Of a DNA stretch of 31,788 bases, positions 23,233-31,170 are shown in pieces. Under the pieces are notes generated by a model. It made no database searches. It worked only from the letters and a program-made list of their open reading frames with translations, and was not told the origin of the DNA. The position numbers and the translations under genes were made by a program. The first letter of the stretch is position 1. Each line of letters opens with the position of its first letter. This DNA comes from Deltaproteobacteria bacterium (lineage in GTDB: Bacteria > Bdellovibrionota_C > UBA2361 > SZUA-149 > JAITKM01). Where the stretch lies: NCBI GenBank assembly GCA_031278395.1, contig JAITKM010000020.1, forward strand, positions 1 through 31,788, in the 5' to 3' direction.

Positions 23233-23499
23233 TTAATTCAAATACACAATGTCATGAACACCAAGTTCTGGTAAGGCTTCATAGCCTGAATAGGTGAGAC
23301 GGATACGCTCTTTATTGGTCTCATGACGCTTAGCATAACCAAGATCCTCAAGAATCAGAAGATGTCCGTTTAATCTCTCTATCGCTTCATCTGAACGAAT
23401 ATCAAGCTGAGCTGATAAATCCGTAATCGTCATATAAAGATTATCATTGTTCAGTAATACGTTTAAAATATTCGTCAATAAAACTCTATCTATTTTCAT
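23233..23499 (-). CDS. DUF2513-like small winged-helix-type protein
   Basis: 88 residues from ATG 23499 (MKIDRVLLTNILNVLLNNDN). A longer frame extends upstream, but its extra residues read like translated non-coding sequence. The pattern is that of DUF2513 and related phage or accessory proteins: a first helix, then LSAQLDI, a middle helix HLLILEDLGYAKR, and RIRLTYSGYEALPEL at the end. That is the layout of a winged helix (reader helix, then RLTxxGxE). A DNA-binding or regulatory role is plausible but not shown. It has only a weak ribosome-binding site and converges on the orphan gene. It belongs to the accessory patch 20991-23800. Confidence 0.65.
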   Translation of the reverse strand: MKIDRVLLTNILNVLLNNDNLYMTITDLSAQLDIRSDEAIERLNGHLLILEDLGYAKRHETNKERIRLTYSGYEALPELGVHDIVYLN

Positions 23500-23682
23500 A
23501 TAACTTAACCCAATCAATAAAAAAAACAAAAGCCAACGGTGCGAATCCATACAGCAACTAAAAATTAAAATCAAGGTAAATTCCAAAAAAATACTGAACG
23601 CTCCTGTGTAGTATTTGGATGATTTAGTTAACGCTGGTAGGTTGTCATTTAGTAATGACTAGCATTTACTTGAAGGTGATAC

Positions 23683-23705
23683 ACTAGAAAAAAAACTAGA
23701 AAAAA
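23683..23705 (+). repeat. Two copies of ACTAGAAAAA
   Basis: ACTAGAAAA begins at 23683 and at 23695, 12 bases apart, upstream of rsmA. The same word occurs once at 21393 on the other side of the accessory patch, and a close relative (ACTAGAGAAA) occurs five times at 1329-1402, where the first two copies are also 12 bases apart. Confidence 0.5.
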
Positions 23706-23799
23706 CAAATATTTTTAGCGCATTGGAATAGCTCCATTGACTTTGGTGAATAAGTTAAGTAGAGGTGGCGCACAATTCTTACGAATAAAGCCTCTGGAT

Positions 23800-24654
23800 A
23801 TGTATATCAAAAAAATTCTCAATGAACTTGGAATAATCCCACGCAAGAGTAGGGGACAAAACTTCTTAATCGATGAAAACATTGCCAAAAAAATTGTCAA
23901 TTTCGCTTCAATCCAAAAAGACGATTTAGTATTAGAAATCGGAGCAGGAGTAGGGGCGATAAGTGGGGGATTAATTGAAAAAGCCAGAGATTATTTTGGT
24001 GTTGAAATAGAAGAAAAATTTGTTGATTTTTTAAGAACAATCTATCCTGATCTTCCTCCCAAACATTTTATTAATAAGGATATTCGCCAACTAGATTTAG
24101 CCGAAATTTTTACTAACACAAAATTTATTATCGTCAGCAATCTGCCTTACTCTATTTCTTCAGAAGTAGTCTTTTGGATTCTTAAAAATCGACAATACAT
24201 TAAAGCCGTAACCTTACTACTACAACGCGAATTTGCACAACGCTTAGCTGCTCAACCCAACACTAAAGATTATGGCTCCATTACAGTTCAATGCAATTTA
24301 TATACTAACTCGAAGTTAGGGGACATCGTCAGCGGGAATTGCTTTGTCCCCAAAGCAGACGTCGAATCGCGCTTAATTAAGCTAGAAATTTTAGACACAC
24401 CTCGTTTTAAGATAGATAATGAAGAATTATTTGAACGTGTTCTGCGTGGGGCATTTTCAACTAGACGCAAAACAATAGCCAATGCCCTAAAAGCCAGTTT
24501 ATGTAATTCAAACTCGGCTTTAGGCTTTAGGCTTGTCCCAGAAGATTTACTACATATTCTAGAAGTCTTACATATAGATAGCTCATGCCGAGCAGAAACA
24601 CTTACCGTAGAAGATTTTTGTAAAATAAGTAATAAGCTAGGGGAGTTTTATTGA
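23800..24654 (+). CDS. rsmA: 16S rRNA dimethyladenosine transferase RsmA (KsgA)
   Basis: It methylates two adjacent adenosines in the 3' hairpin of 16S rRNA, using S-adenosylmethionine, as a late check in 30S assembly. 284 residues from ATG 23800 (MYIKKILNELGI); a longer frame upstream begins at a poor TTG and was not used. Motifs: PRKSRGQNFLID (substrate entry), EIGAGVGAISGGL (SAM-binding motif I), and SNLPYSISSEVVFWIL (catalytic NLPY motif IV), followed by VQRE-like LLLQREFAQRL. The C-terminal domain ends with the usual FSTRRKTIANAL segment. It converges on the ComEC-like gene with a seven-base overlap of the 3' ends. Confidence 0.96.
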   Translation: MYIKKILNELGIIPRKSRGQNFLIDENIAKKIVNFASIQKDDLVLEIGAGVGAISGGLIEKARDYFGVEIEEKFVDFLRTIYPDLPPKHFINKDIRQLDLAEIFTNTKFIIVSNLPYSISSEVVFWILKNRQYIKAVTLLLQREFAQRLAAQPNTKDYGSITVQCNLYTNSKLGDIVSGNCFVPKADVESRLIKLEILDTPRFKIDNEELFERVLRGAFSTRRKTIANALKASLCNSNSALGFRLVPEDLLHILEVLHIDSSCRAETLTVEDFCKISNKLGEFY

Positions 24655-25130
24655 ATAAAAACTTCGTTCTCGCTCAAAACGTTTTGCAAAGCTAAAACAA
24701 TATCTTCTGTAGAAACATCAGCATTTGCGAAAATTTTGCCAAAATTATCTTTTAAAATCTTAACAAAAAGCTCCTGATCTTCATCTTTAATATTTAGAAT
24801 TTTTCCTAATGAAGCAATAGTATCGCCACTACCCCTAGCTACATCTCTGGCAAATTGCGTTTTATTAGCCTCAATAAAAGCGGTAGCTTTCCAATTAGAG
24901 GTTACCAAGCCATCCTGCGTGCAACCAGAGGTTCCCGATGTAATAGCAAAGGTTTGGTTTCCAGATGTCCCGTTTGTAGTTGCTGCAAACACTTGTGGAG
25001 CTATACCACGTTGTCCAGCAAAGAGCTTAGAACCCCAGCCGCAAGAACCAACATTATTATTTTGTCCATCTGCATTAGCTAAAGATAATGGAACTGCTAA
25101 AGTGATTAAAGTTAAAATTGTTTTTTTCAT
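24648..25130 (-). CDS. DUF3015 exported protein (possible internal start)
   Basis: Read from ATG 25130 this is a 160-residue protein with its own ribosome-binding site (AAGGA, ten bases before the ATG) and signal peptide (MKKTILTLITLAVPLSLANA). The mature part has the DUF3015 signature: GSCGWGSKLFAGQRG, ATTNGTSGNQTFAITSGTSG and a final Cys. Family function is unknown; members are periplasmic or envelope proteins in Gram-negative bacteria. The frame is continuous with the upstream ComEC-like gene, so it could also be made as the C-terminal part of a fusion. I favour separate translation because of the ribosome-binding site and the signal peptide. Confidence 0.8.
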   Translation of the reverse strand: MKKTILTLITLAVPLSLANADGQNNNVGSCGWGSKLFAGQRGIAPQVFAATTNGTSGNQTFAITSGTSGCTQDGLVTSNWKATAFIEANKTQFARDVARGSGDTIASLGKILNIKDEDQELFVKILKDNFGKIFANADVSTEDIVLALQNVLSENEVFIQ

Positions 25131-26549
25131 TTTGTTCTGATCCTTCAATTTTAGATTTCTAATTATGTCTGGATGCCCGATAACTTTACTTATCGGGCAT
25201 CCAGACACTAGTGTTAAACAAGCTAGACAACATACTATAATAGACAATATATGTCCAATCCATAATATATCACCATCTAATTTGTAATAACCTAATCCTA
25301 CAGATTCTAATAAATTTCTAGTTATTTCAAGTAATTCAAGTAAATAATCAATAAGTTTTAATACTATTTCAAGCAACAAATCTATCAATGGAAAATTTAA
25401 GTAATATAAAATAAGACAAGCGCCGCCAGCATAAACAACACACAATATAAACACTGTAACAAAGAAAAAATTAATTATCGGTCCCAATAAAACTATTGAA
25501 TTAAACCAATATAGACATACTGGCAAAGTGAAAAGCCAAGCGAAAAACGATATCCAAAAAGCTGTGCGTAGCTTAGCAAGAACGCGCAAACTCCCTACTG
25601 CCAGCGCCTCAGCTTTGGCATTTTTATTAAGTTGACTCCCCACATAAATCCCTATGACAGCTGCAAAACTAAGTTGAAAACTAATATCTAAGATCGAAAG
25701 CGGAAAAAATAGTAAAATCAACAAAATTGCTACTAACAAAGCATTAATTTTAGATATTGGAAAAACAGCCAGTTCGCTACAAGCAAAAATTGTGATTGCA
25801 ATAAAAGCCCTTAAACTAGGTATAGTCCAACCACTAATTATAATATAGAAGGCAGTTACTAATTCACTAATTACTAAAGCTGGAATGACTACTGTCAAAT
25901 GATTTAAAATCAAGAGACTTTGAGCTAACAAACTTTTAGCTATTTTATAGACTCCATAAAAAACAATACAGACATGTAACCCAGAAATAACTAAGAGATG
26001 ACTAGTTGAAGTTTCTCTAAATAAAGTTTTTAATTCATCCCCTACTCCTGATTTTTCACCCAGCAACGTTACTAAAAGAATAGCTAAACTTTCCTGATAA
26101 TCTTTGGCAAAACGCTGTTTTAGTTTTTGCACAAGTGCAACTTTGCCTGACAAAGGTTGGTTTTCCTGTTGACAATTCAGTTTACCTTTTGTCGAGCCAT
26201 AACCAGAAAAGCCATGATGGATAAGATACTTTTCAAAACTTCCCAGCTGCTGGGTATGACTTAAAAATTTAATGTTGCCCTTAACTATTAGAGTGTCCCC
26301 TACTCTAAGCTGTGAGCAATTTTCCCATGGAATATCAGGAACAGTCAGTCTTAGTTTGCCCCTAGCTGATGACAAAACCAAAACTAAATTTTGATTAACA
26401 TCCCAACTCTTTTCTAAAACCTCTCCTATGATTTTTAATTCGCCTTGCGGTAGCTGCTCTACACTATTTTTTTGCCAATTCAAGAACAGAATCTCTAAGA
26501 CTAAAACAAGCGCGATGAGCAAAAACAATTTAACAACTTTTGCAAACAT
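24648..26549 (-). CDS. ComEC/Rec2-like competence channel, open into DUF3015
   Basis: The DNA-uptake channel family. The frame starts at ATG 26549 and stays open for 633 codons; the last 160 are DUF3015. The ComEC part (about residues 1-470) has an N-terminal membrane helix, an OB-like DUF4131 domain (residues 35-130), and the Competence domain with many membrane helices. Signature motifs: TSHLLVISGLHVCIVFYG, ISGWTIPSLRAFI, and LDISFQLSFAAVIGIY. The metallo-beta-lactamase nuclease domain of longer ComECs is absent, as in many short forms. After the last membrane helix the frame runs through a perfect palindrome (25166-25207) without a stop. The natural ComEC stop seems to be lost. Function in transformation is likely but unproven; no other competence genes are here. 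Confidence 0.85.
   Translation of the reverse strand: MFAKVVKLFLLIALVLVLEILFLNWQKNSVEQLPQGELKIIGEVLEKSWDVNQNLVLVLSSARGKLRLTVPDIPWENCSQLRVGDTLIVKGNIKFLSHTQQLGSFEKYLIHHGFSGYGSTKGKLNCQQENQPLSGKVALVQKLKQRFAKDYQESLAILLVTLLGEKSGVGDELKTLFRETSTSHLLVISGLHVCIVFYGVYKIAKSLLAQSLLILNHLTVVIPALVISELVTAFYIIISGWTIPSLRAFIAITIFACSELAVFPISKINALLVAILLILLFFPLSILDISFQLSFAAVIGIYVGSQLNKNAKAEALAVGSLRVLAKLRTAFWISFFAWLFTLPVCLYWFNSIVLLGPIINFFFVTVFILCVVYAGGACLILYYLNFPLIDLLLEIVLKLIDYLLELLEITRNLLESVGLGYYKLDGDILWIGHILSIIVCCLACLTLVSGCPISKVIGHPDIIRNLKLKDQNKMKKTILTLITLAVPLSLANADGQNNNVGSCGWGSKLFAGQRGIAPQVFAATTNGTSGNQTFAITSGTSGCTQDGLVTSNWKATAFIEANKTQFARDVARGSGDTIASLGKILNIKDEDQELFVKILKDNFGKIFANADVSTEDIVLALQNVLSENEVFIQ
25166..25207. 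repeat. Perfect 18-base palindrome at the ComEC-DUF3015 junction
   Basis: TGTCTGGATGCCCGATAA (25166-25183) and its exact complement TTATCGGGCATCCAGACA (25190-25207) enclose a 6-base loop CTTTAC. The unit is much richer in GC than its surroundings. Neither strand has a T-run right after it, so it is not a classic Rho-independent terminator. It is translated in the ComEC frame as VSGCPISKVIGHPD. No second copy was seen in the window. It may be a mobile palindromic unit or a strong mRNA structure separating the two coding parts. Confidence 0.85.
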
Positions 26550-26698
26550 AACTTACTACACTTGTTAATAATTTTTATAGTTAATATTTTATAATGAGCA
26601 ATAAATAAGCTATAAATAATTGTTGCTTAATTCGGATAAAATCTATATAGCCATGCCCAAAATTATCACCCTAATAATTAAGTATAACTAAGGATAAT

Positions 26699-27451
26699 AT
26701 GAAAAAATTCACCCTGATTCTCGTGCTAATTTTGAGCTTAAACTCTTGCAGTAGCAACATGCCAGTTACACCTGCTGCTTTAACTCAAGAAGAATTATCT
26801 GCTATTAACACTTCAGTTTCTTGGCTAGACCAAAACGTTGGTTTTGTGAATAATGAAACTCTGCATTATTTTTTGAACCAAAATATTTTAACCCGCCTTA
26901 AAACTGCCGCAGTTGCATCCATGATGAATCAATATGAAAAAGATAATCTCGCTAATTTAAGCTGGCAGATTTACGTTTTGAATACTTCGCAAAAAAACGC
27001 GTTTTCTATTGGTAACGGAGTTATAATTTTAAGCAAAGGTTTGTTGCTAACACTAAACAGCGAATCAGAGGTAGCATCAATTGTGGCGCATGAAATGTCT
27101 CACCAAATACTCGGTGAGACTCAAAAGGCATTAGTCGATTCTATCAGAGATAAAAAAGCTCAGGCGTTTTTTTTCCCGATTAAAGAAGAGCTAACGGCGG
27201 ATAAGCTAACCTTGAGTATTTTGTATAATGCAAATTACACTCCGAGCGCTACAATCAATGCCTACCAACTTGCTTATCGTTCAGAAGCTGAAATGTTTTC
27301 TGGTAATTCTAATGAGGTAAATAATACTATATTAAAGGAGAGGTTAGAGGCTATTCAGGAGGCTTTGCAAAAACATGGCTTGTCTTCCCTACTCCCTCGT
27401 AAAGAATCAACTAAAGAATGGAAAGCTGTTCAAGCTGGAATAAAAAAATAG
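26699..27451 (+). CDS. M48-like metallopeptidase lipoprotein
   Basis: 250 residues. The N-terminus MKKFTLILVLILSLNSCSSN has a lipobox (LNSC, Cys about residue 17), so the protein is a lipoprotein. The zinc motif is HEMSH (HExxH, in ASIVAHEMSHQIL), and the third ligand is likely the Glu of EELTADKLTLSIL, the usual ExxxD position in M48. The IGNGVIILSKGLLL strand before the motif is typical of Ste24/BepA/LoiP peptidases. Such enzymes survey outer-membrane proteins. There is no TPR domain. It is followed by the acetyl-CoA synthetase gene with a 42-base gap and is divergent from comEC. Confidence 0.9.
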   Translation: MKKFTLILVLILSLNSCSSNMPVTPAALTQEELSAINTSVSWLDQNVGFVNNETLHYFLNQNILTRLKTAAVASMMNQYEKDNLANLSWQIYVLNTSQKNAFSIGNGVIILSKGLLLTLNSESEVASIVAHEMSHQILGETQKALVDSIRDKKAQAFFFPIKEELTADKLTLSILYNANYTPSATINAYQLAYRSEAEMFSGNSNEVNNTILKERLEAIQEALQKHGLSSLLPRKESTKEWKAVQAGIKK

Positions 27452-27493
27452 GTAAATCTCCCCAAAATTAAAATGAAACAATAAAATAATATT

Positions 27494-29650
27494 ATGAGTA
27501 TTGAAAATTTAGATAAACTATTCTTACCAAAATCAGTAGCCGTGGTTGGAGCCTCTAATCGCCCAGAATCGGTAGGTTCGGTCATTATGAAAAACCTTCT
27601 GGAAGGCGGTTATCAAGGTCAAATTATACCAGTGAATCCTAAAGGTGAAATGATTCACAACCTACAATCTATTAAAGATATTCCAAGTTTGGAATCCGCA
27701 CCAGATCTTGCTGTGTTAGCTATTCCCCCTGCTGCTGTGCCGCTGACTATTCAGCAGCTTTGCGAAAAAGGCACGCGGGCTGTCATTATAATTTCTGCTG
27801 GTTTAAACACGACTGATTCGCAAACTGGTTTAAACTACCAAGCGCAAGCATTGGCAACGGCTAGAAAATATGGGATGCGAATTGTTGGTCCGAATTGTCT
27901 AGGGCTGCTTGTTCCACGTATTGGTTTGAACGCTAGTTTTAGCGCTTGCCCTGCCCTAGAAGGCAAAATTGCATTTATTTCGCAATCAGGCGCTTTAGCA
28001 GTTTCAGTATTGGACTGGGCAATGACTAATAGTGTGGGGTTTTCGCATTTAATTTCAATTGGAGATGCTGCTGACCTAAGTTTCCCTGATATTTTGGAAT
28101 ATCTTTCAAACGACCCGGATATAAATGCAATATTTATGTATATTGAATCGGTTCATAACCGTTCAGCTTTTATGCGGGCAACTCTGTTAGCTTCTAAGAA
28201 AAAACCGCTTTTTGCCATTAAATCTGGGCGTGTGGCTGAGGGAGCCGCGGCCGCTGCTTCGCATACTGGAGCTTTAGCTGGTGGTGATGATGTTTATGAT
28301 GCTGCTTTTGAGCGGGCTGGGGTTATGCGGCTTGAGGATTTAGAAGATATGTATGCCGCAGTGCAGTTTTTAGCTTATACACAGAAAGTTAAAAATGAAA
28401 ACTTAACGATTATTACCAATGGCGGTGGTCCAGGTGTGTTGGCGGTTGACGGACTAATTAAGGCGGGCGGACATTTAACAAAATTATCTCAAGCTACAAT
28501 TGATAAGTTGAATAGTATTTTGCCTGCAACTTGGTCTCATGCAAATCCAGTTGATATTATTGGAGATGCTCCGGGTGAGCGTTATGCACAGGCATTAAAA
28601 ATTTTATATACTGCTCCAGAGGTTGGAGATATTTTAGTTATGTATGTTCCAACTGGAATTACTTCTGGTTTAGAAGTGGCTGAAAAAGTTTTAGCTACTG
28701 AGGTTAAGGAAAAGAGTGGCAGGATTTTTGGTTGTTGGGTTGGTGGAAATATTGTTTGGCCAGGGATAAAACTGTGGTCGAAAGTTGGTTTGCCGTGTTT
28801 TGATTCGGGTGAAAAAGGAGTAAAGGCTTTTATGTCAGTTGTTAAGTCGCAAGATCTTTTAGCTGCTCGTAATACGTTGGATGTAGCTCAGCCTGAACTG
28901 AAAACAGTTAAGAAAATAGAGGCGCAAGCTATTATTGATCAAGTAATTACTGAGGGACGTTCAACTTTGACAGAATATGAAGCTAAGGAAGTGTTTGCGC
29001 TTTATAATATTCCGGTTGTGCAAACTAAAATCGCCAGAACTCCTGTTGAGGCTGAGAGTTTAGCCCAGGGTATGCGGGCGCCGATTGTGGTTAAGATCTT
29101 GTCTAATGATATTACACATAAGTCTGATGCTGGTGGCGTGGTGTTAAATTTAAAAACGCCAGCAGAAGTAAAACTAGCAGCCGAAGAGATGTTAGATAAA
29201 ATTTCAAAGAATTTTCCTCATGCCAAGCTAGATGGATGGACAGTTCAAGAGATGGTAATTAAGCCCAATCCGCATGAAATTATTATAGGTATTACAACTG
29301 ACCCGATTTTTGGTCCAGCGTTAATGATTGGACAAGGTGGAACAGCGGTAGAAGTTATTAAAGACAGTGCAATTGCTTTGCCGCCGCTTAATTTAGCGCA
29401 AGCCTTAGCTGTTTTATCTAAAACTAGAGTTTATTCTTTATTAAAGGGTTATCGTGATCGTCCGGCAGCGAAGATTGACGAAATATTACAAGTAATGCTT
29501 CAAGTGGCAAAAATGGTTATTGATTTAGAAGAGATTGTAGAATTAGATGTTAATCCGCTTTTAGTTGATGAGTTGAGCGCTATTGCTGTTGATGCTCGAA
29601 TAATTGTCAAACCGCGTCAGATTGATAAACCTCGATTAGCGATAGTCTGA
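27494..29650 (+). CDS. ADP-forming acetyl-CoA synthetase, fused alpha/beta
   Basis: It interconverts acetyl-CoA + ADP + Pi and acetate + CoA + ATP, or works on other acyl-CoAs. It has 718 residues in a single chain. Order: CoA-binding domain (VAVVGASNRPESVGSVIMKN), succinyl-CoA-ligase-like domain (GPNCLGLLVP, AFISQSGALAVSVLDWA, then SHTGALAGGDDVYDAAF with the His about residue 257 that is phosphorylated in the family), linker, and a C-terminal ATP-grasp domain (LTEYEAKEVFALYNIPVV, VVKILSNDITHKSDAGGVVL, ELDVNPLLVD). The last segment VDARIIV is typical. It probably gives substrate-level ATP from acyl-CoA, useful in fermentation or acetate overflow, but the substrate cannot be told. Similar fused proteins in some bacteria are protein acetyltransferases with an extra GNAT domain, which is absent here. 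Confidence 0.93.
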   Translation: MSIENLDKLFLPKSVAVVGASNRPESVGSVIMKNLLEGGYQGQIIPVNPKGEMIHNLQSIKDIPSLESAPDLAVLAIPPAAVPLTIQQLCEKGTRAVIIISAGLNTTDSQTGLNYQAQALATARKYGMRIVGPNCLGLLVPRIGLNASFSACPALEGKIAFISQSGALAVSVLDWAMTNSVGFSHLISIGDAADLSFPDILEYLSNDPDINAIFMYIESVHNRSAFMRATLLASKKKPLFAIKSGRVAEGAAAAASHTGALAGGDDVYDAAFERAGVMRLEDLEDMYAAVQFLAYTQKVKNENLTIITNGGGPGVLAVDGLIKAGGHLTKLSQATIDKLNSILPATWSHANPVDIIGDAPGERYAQALKILYTAPEVGDILVMYVPTGITSGLEVAEKVLATEVKEKSGRIFGCWVGGNIVWPGIKLWSKVGLPCFDSGEKGVKAFMSVVKSQDLLAARNTLDVAQPELKTVKKIEAQAIIDQVITEGRSTLTEYEAKEVFALYNIPVVQTKIARTPVEAESLAQGMRAPIVVKILSNDITHKSDAGGVVLNLKTPAEVKLAAEEMLDKISKNFPHAKLDGWTVQEMVIKPNPHEIIIGITTDPIFGPALMIGQGGTAVEVIKDSAIALPPLNLAQALAVLSKTRVYSLLKGYRDRPAAKIDEILQVMLQVAKMVIDLEEIVELDVNPLLVDELSAIAVDARIIVKPRQIDKPRLAIV

Positions 29651-29676
29651 ACTAATTTTATCCGCGTGGCTCACAG

Positions 29677-29695
29677 TGGTAAAGCATTTTTACCA
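29677..29695 (+). terminator. Weak hairpin after the acetyl-CoA synthetase gene
   Basis: TGGTAAA (29677-29683) pairs with TTTACCA (29689-29695) around a 5-base loop, 27 bases after the stop codon. No T-run directly follows, although CTTTTTCG lies about 14 bases further on. A possible terminator. Confidence 0.4.
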
Positions 29696-29750
29696 AAGGT
29701 TACTAAAACTTTTTCGTTTATGAAATTTTTTAAATTTATATACATTTTTT

Positions 29751-30365
29751 CTATACCTTATTTAAATTTAACTTATTATTGATAATATACGTGCTAAGCG
29801 TTTCTCTATTAACTTTTAATTTTTTAGCAATTCTTGTTTTCGCATATCCATTTAATAACAATTTTATAATTATATCGTCTTTTCCCGTAAGTTTCACATA
29901 ACTGCTTTTTCTACCTTTCGGACGTCCCAGTATGACCCCTTCTTCTTTTTTTCTTCTTAACGCTTCTTTAGTTCTCAGACTTATCATGTCTCGCTCTATC
30001 TCTGCTGCAAGACCAAAGGCAAAAGCCAAAGTTTTGGATTGAATATTATCCCCAAGCTCATAGCCATCTTTAACTGTATAAACCTTACACTCTTGGTTCA
30101 AACAATATTCCAAGATTCGCATAATCATAAATAGCTTTCTTCCAAGTCTTGAAAGTTCTGAAGTAATTATCGTATCGCCTTTTTTTATCTTGTTTAATAA
30201 TAGCCCAAAGTTTCTTTTATTCGGTTCTTTTACTCCAGAAACTCCATCATCTATTATCCATTTTTCAACACTAAGTCCCAGAGATTTAGCCTTCTCGATA
30301 ATTCCTAGCTTCTGATTTTCGCTATCTTGCTTGTCTGTGCTAACTCGTAAATAACCGTATATCAT
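29751..30365 (-). CDS. Invertase-type small serine recombinase
   Basis: 204 residues. The resolvase/invertase catalytic domain (MIYGYLRVSTDKQ, nucleophile Ser9) has the Arg-rich active-site segment ELSRLGRK, then the long E-helix region LAFAFGLAAEIERDM and the basic GRPKGRKS hinge. The C-terminal helix-turn-helix is YAKTRIAKKLKVNRETLSTY. The start sequence is close to the Mpi-type master invertases of Bacteroidota. Such enzymes flip promoters or recombine short sites, which I cannot find nearby with confidence. A small membrane protein follows on the right, then tRNA-Val. It marks the start of the accessory right end of the window. Confidence 0.94.
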   Translation of the reverse strand: MIYGYLRVSTDKQDSENQKLGIIEKAKSLGLSVEKWIIDDGVSGVKEPNKRNFGLLLNKIKKGDTIITSELSRLGRKLFMIMRILEYCLNQECKVYTVKDGYELGDNIQSKTLAFAFGLAAEIERDMISLRTKEALRRKKEEGVILGRPKGRKSSYVKLTGKDDIIIKLLLNGYAKTRIAKKLKVNRETLSTYIINNKLNLNKV

Positions 30366-30449
30366 TAGACCTCTAAAATTATTTAAAACTTAAAACTATT
30401 TCTGTGTGTTATATATGTTTGTGCATTATTAAAATTTAAATTTTTCTTG

Positions 30450-30746
30450 TTATGAATACGTCTTACCTAACTTCCTACACAGCGCTTTAATCCCCTCGTT
30501 AGCTTCACGCTTGGCTTCTAGATTCTCATAGATACGTGCAAATCTAAGTCCATCCTCGTAGTCCAGCCGATCTACAAGACCAAAAATTAAAAAGAAAATA
30601 ACTAAGAAGAGAAAAAAGGAGGCAAACTCTTTTAGATTCTTCACGAAGAGATTCGCGGAAAAAATTTGCGAGAAACCTCGCTGAGTTTGCCGTGTTGTGT
30701 ATAGATGTCGTTTTCTAACGTGACTAATATAATTATTGTCATACAT
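30450..30746 (-). CDS. Small membrane protein of unknown function (98 aa)
   Basis: 98 residues with one clear membrane helix (FASFFLFLVIFFLIFGLV, about residues 41-58). The N-terminal half is basic (RKRHLYTTRQTQR) and the C-terminal half charged and helical (YENLEAKREANEGIKALCRK). It has a ribosome-binding site (AAAGG) about ten bases before ATG 30746. I recognise no family. It lies between the tRNA and the recombinase gene, all on the minus strand. A real but accessory protein, most likely. Confidence 0.6.
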   Translation of the reverse strand: MYDNNYISHVRKRHLYTTRQTQRGFSQIFSANLFVKNLKEFASFFLFLVIFFLIFGLVDRLDYEDGLRFARIYENLEAKREANEGIKALCRKLGKTYS

Positions 30747-30853
30747 TTTTATTCGCCTTTAATTTTTTCAATTAATAAAAGCGAAAGTTGATTATTTCAA
30801 TAATTTATACCAACCAGATAGAATAATCAGTCTCCACGAAGTTTTCTATTCCG

Positions 30854-30861
30854 CAAAGATA
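30854..30861 (-). promoter_or_regulatory. Possible Bacteroidota-type -7 box (TATCTTTG)
   Basis: On the minus strand 30861-30854 reads TATCTTTG, which fits the TAnnTTTG -7 consensus of Bacteroidota sigma factors. It lies about 107 bases before the small membrane protein gene and just after tRNA-Val. No clear TTG -33 box was found at the right spacing, so this is a weak call. Confidence 0.25.
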
Positions 30862-30896
30862 ATTATTTTTTTAGATCTACTTTTAAAGTATTTAAA

Positions 30897-30968
30897 TAGG
30901 CATGAGGAGGCTCGAACTCCTGACCCTTTGCACGTCAAGCAAATGCTCTACCACTGAGCTACACGCCT
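30897..30968 (-). tRNA. tRNA-Val (anticodon GAC)
   Basis: Read on the minus strand from 30968. Acceptor stem AGGCGTG / CATGCCT (one G-T pair), D arm GCTC...GAGC, anticodon stem TTTGC / GCAAA with loop TTGACGT (anticodon GAC, valine codons GTC/GTT), variable loop GGGTC, T arm AGGAG-TTCGAGC-CTCCT. The discriminator base is A. CCA is not encoded, so it must be added by enzyme. The only tRNA in the window. tRNA genes are common insertion points, but no repeat of its 3' end was seen nearby. Confidence 0.95.
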
Positions 30969-31070
30969 AAAAAATGGCAGTCAAAAGGTCTAAAAAGAAA
31001 AACGTAAAAAATAGATTAATTACGTAAATTGCGGTGTCGTCTATATAGTTTTAATTTAAATGTCAATACT

Positions 31071-31104
31071 TATTTTATAAAGAGTTTTATTTTTTTATAA
31101 AATA
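31071..31104. repeat. AT-only inverted repeat upstream of the 78-residue gene
   Basis: TATTTTATAAA (31071-31081) and TTTATAAAATA (31094-31104) are perfect complements around a 12-base loop. Purely A+T, so it could be a promoter region or a weak structure. It lies 67 bases before the start of the small gene at 31171. Confidence 0.4.
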
Positions 31105-31170
31105 TAAGTATAAAAAAATTTCCAGCGGCTGGTGTGGTATTAGTAGTAACATTAAGCAGTTGGAGGCATT

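Noticed and set aside
23737-23799. Earlier TTG start for rsmA
   Set aside because: The extra 21 residues are not found in RsmA proteins. ATG 23800 gives the normal N-terminus before RGQNFLID.
25166-25207. Calling the 18-base palindrome a standard terminator of comEC
   Set aside because: Neither strand has a T-run after the stem and it is translated in the open comEC frame.
30366-30896. Invertible promoter sites next to the serine recombinase
   Set aside because: I looked for a pair of matching inverted sites near the gene and found none long enough to trust; they may lie beyond the window.
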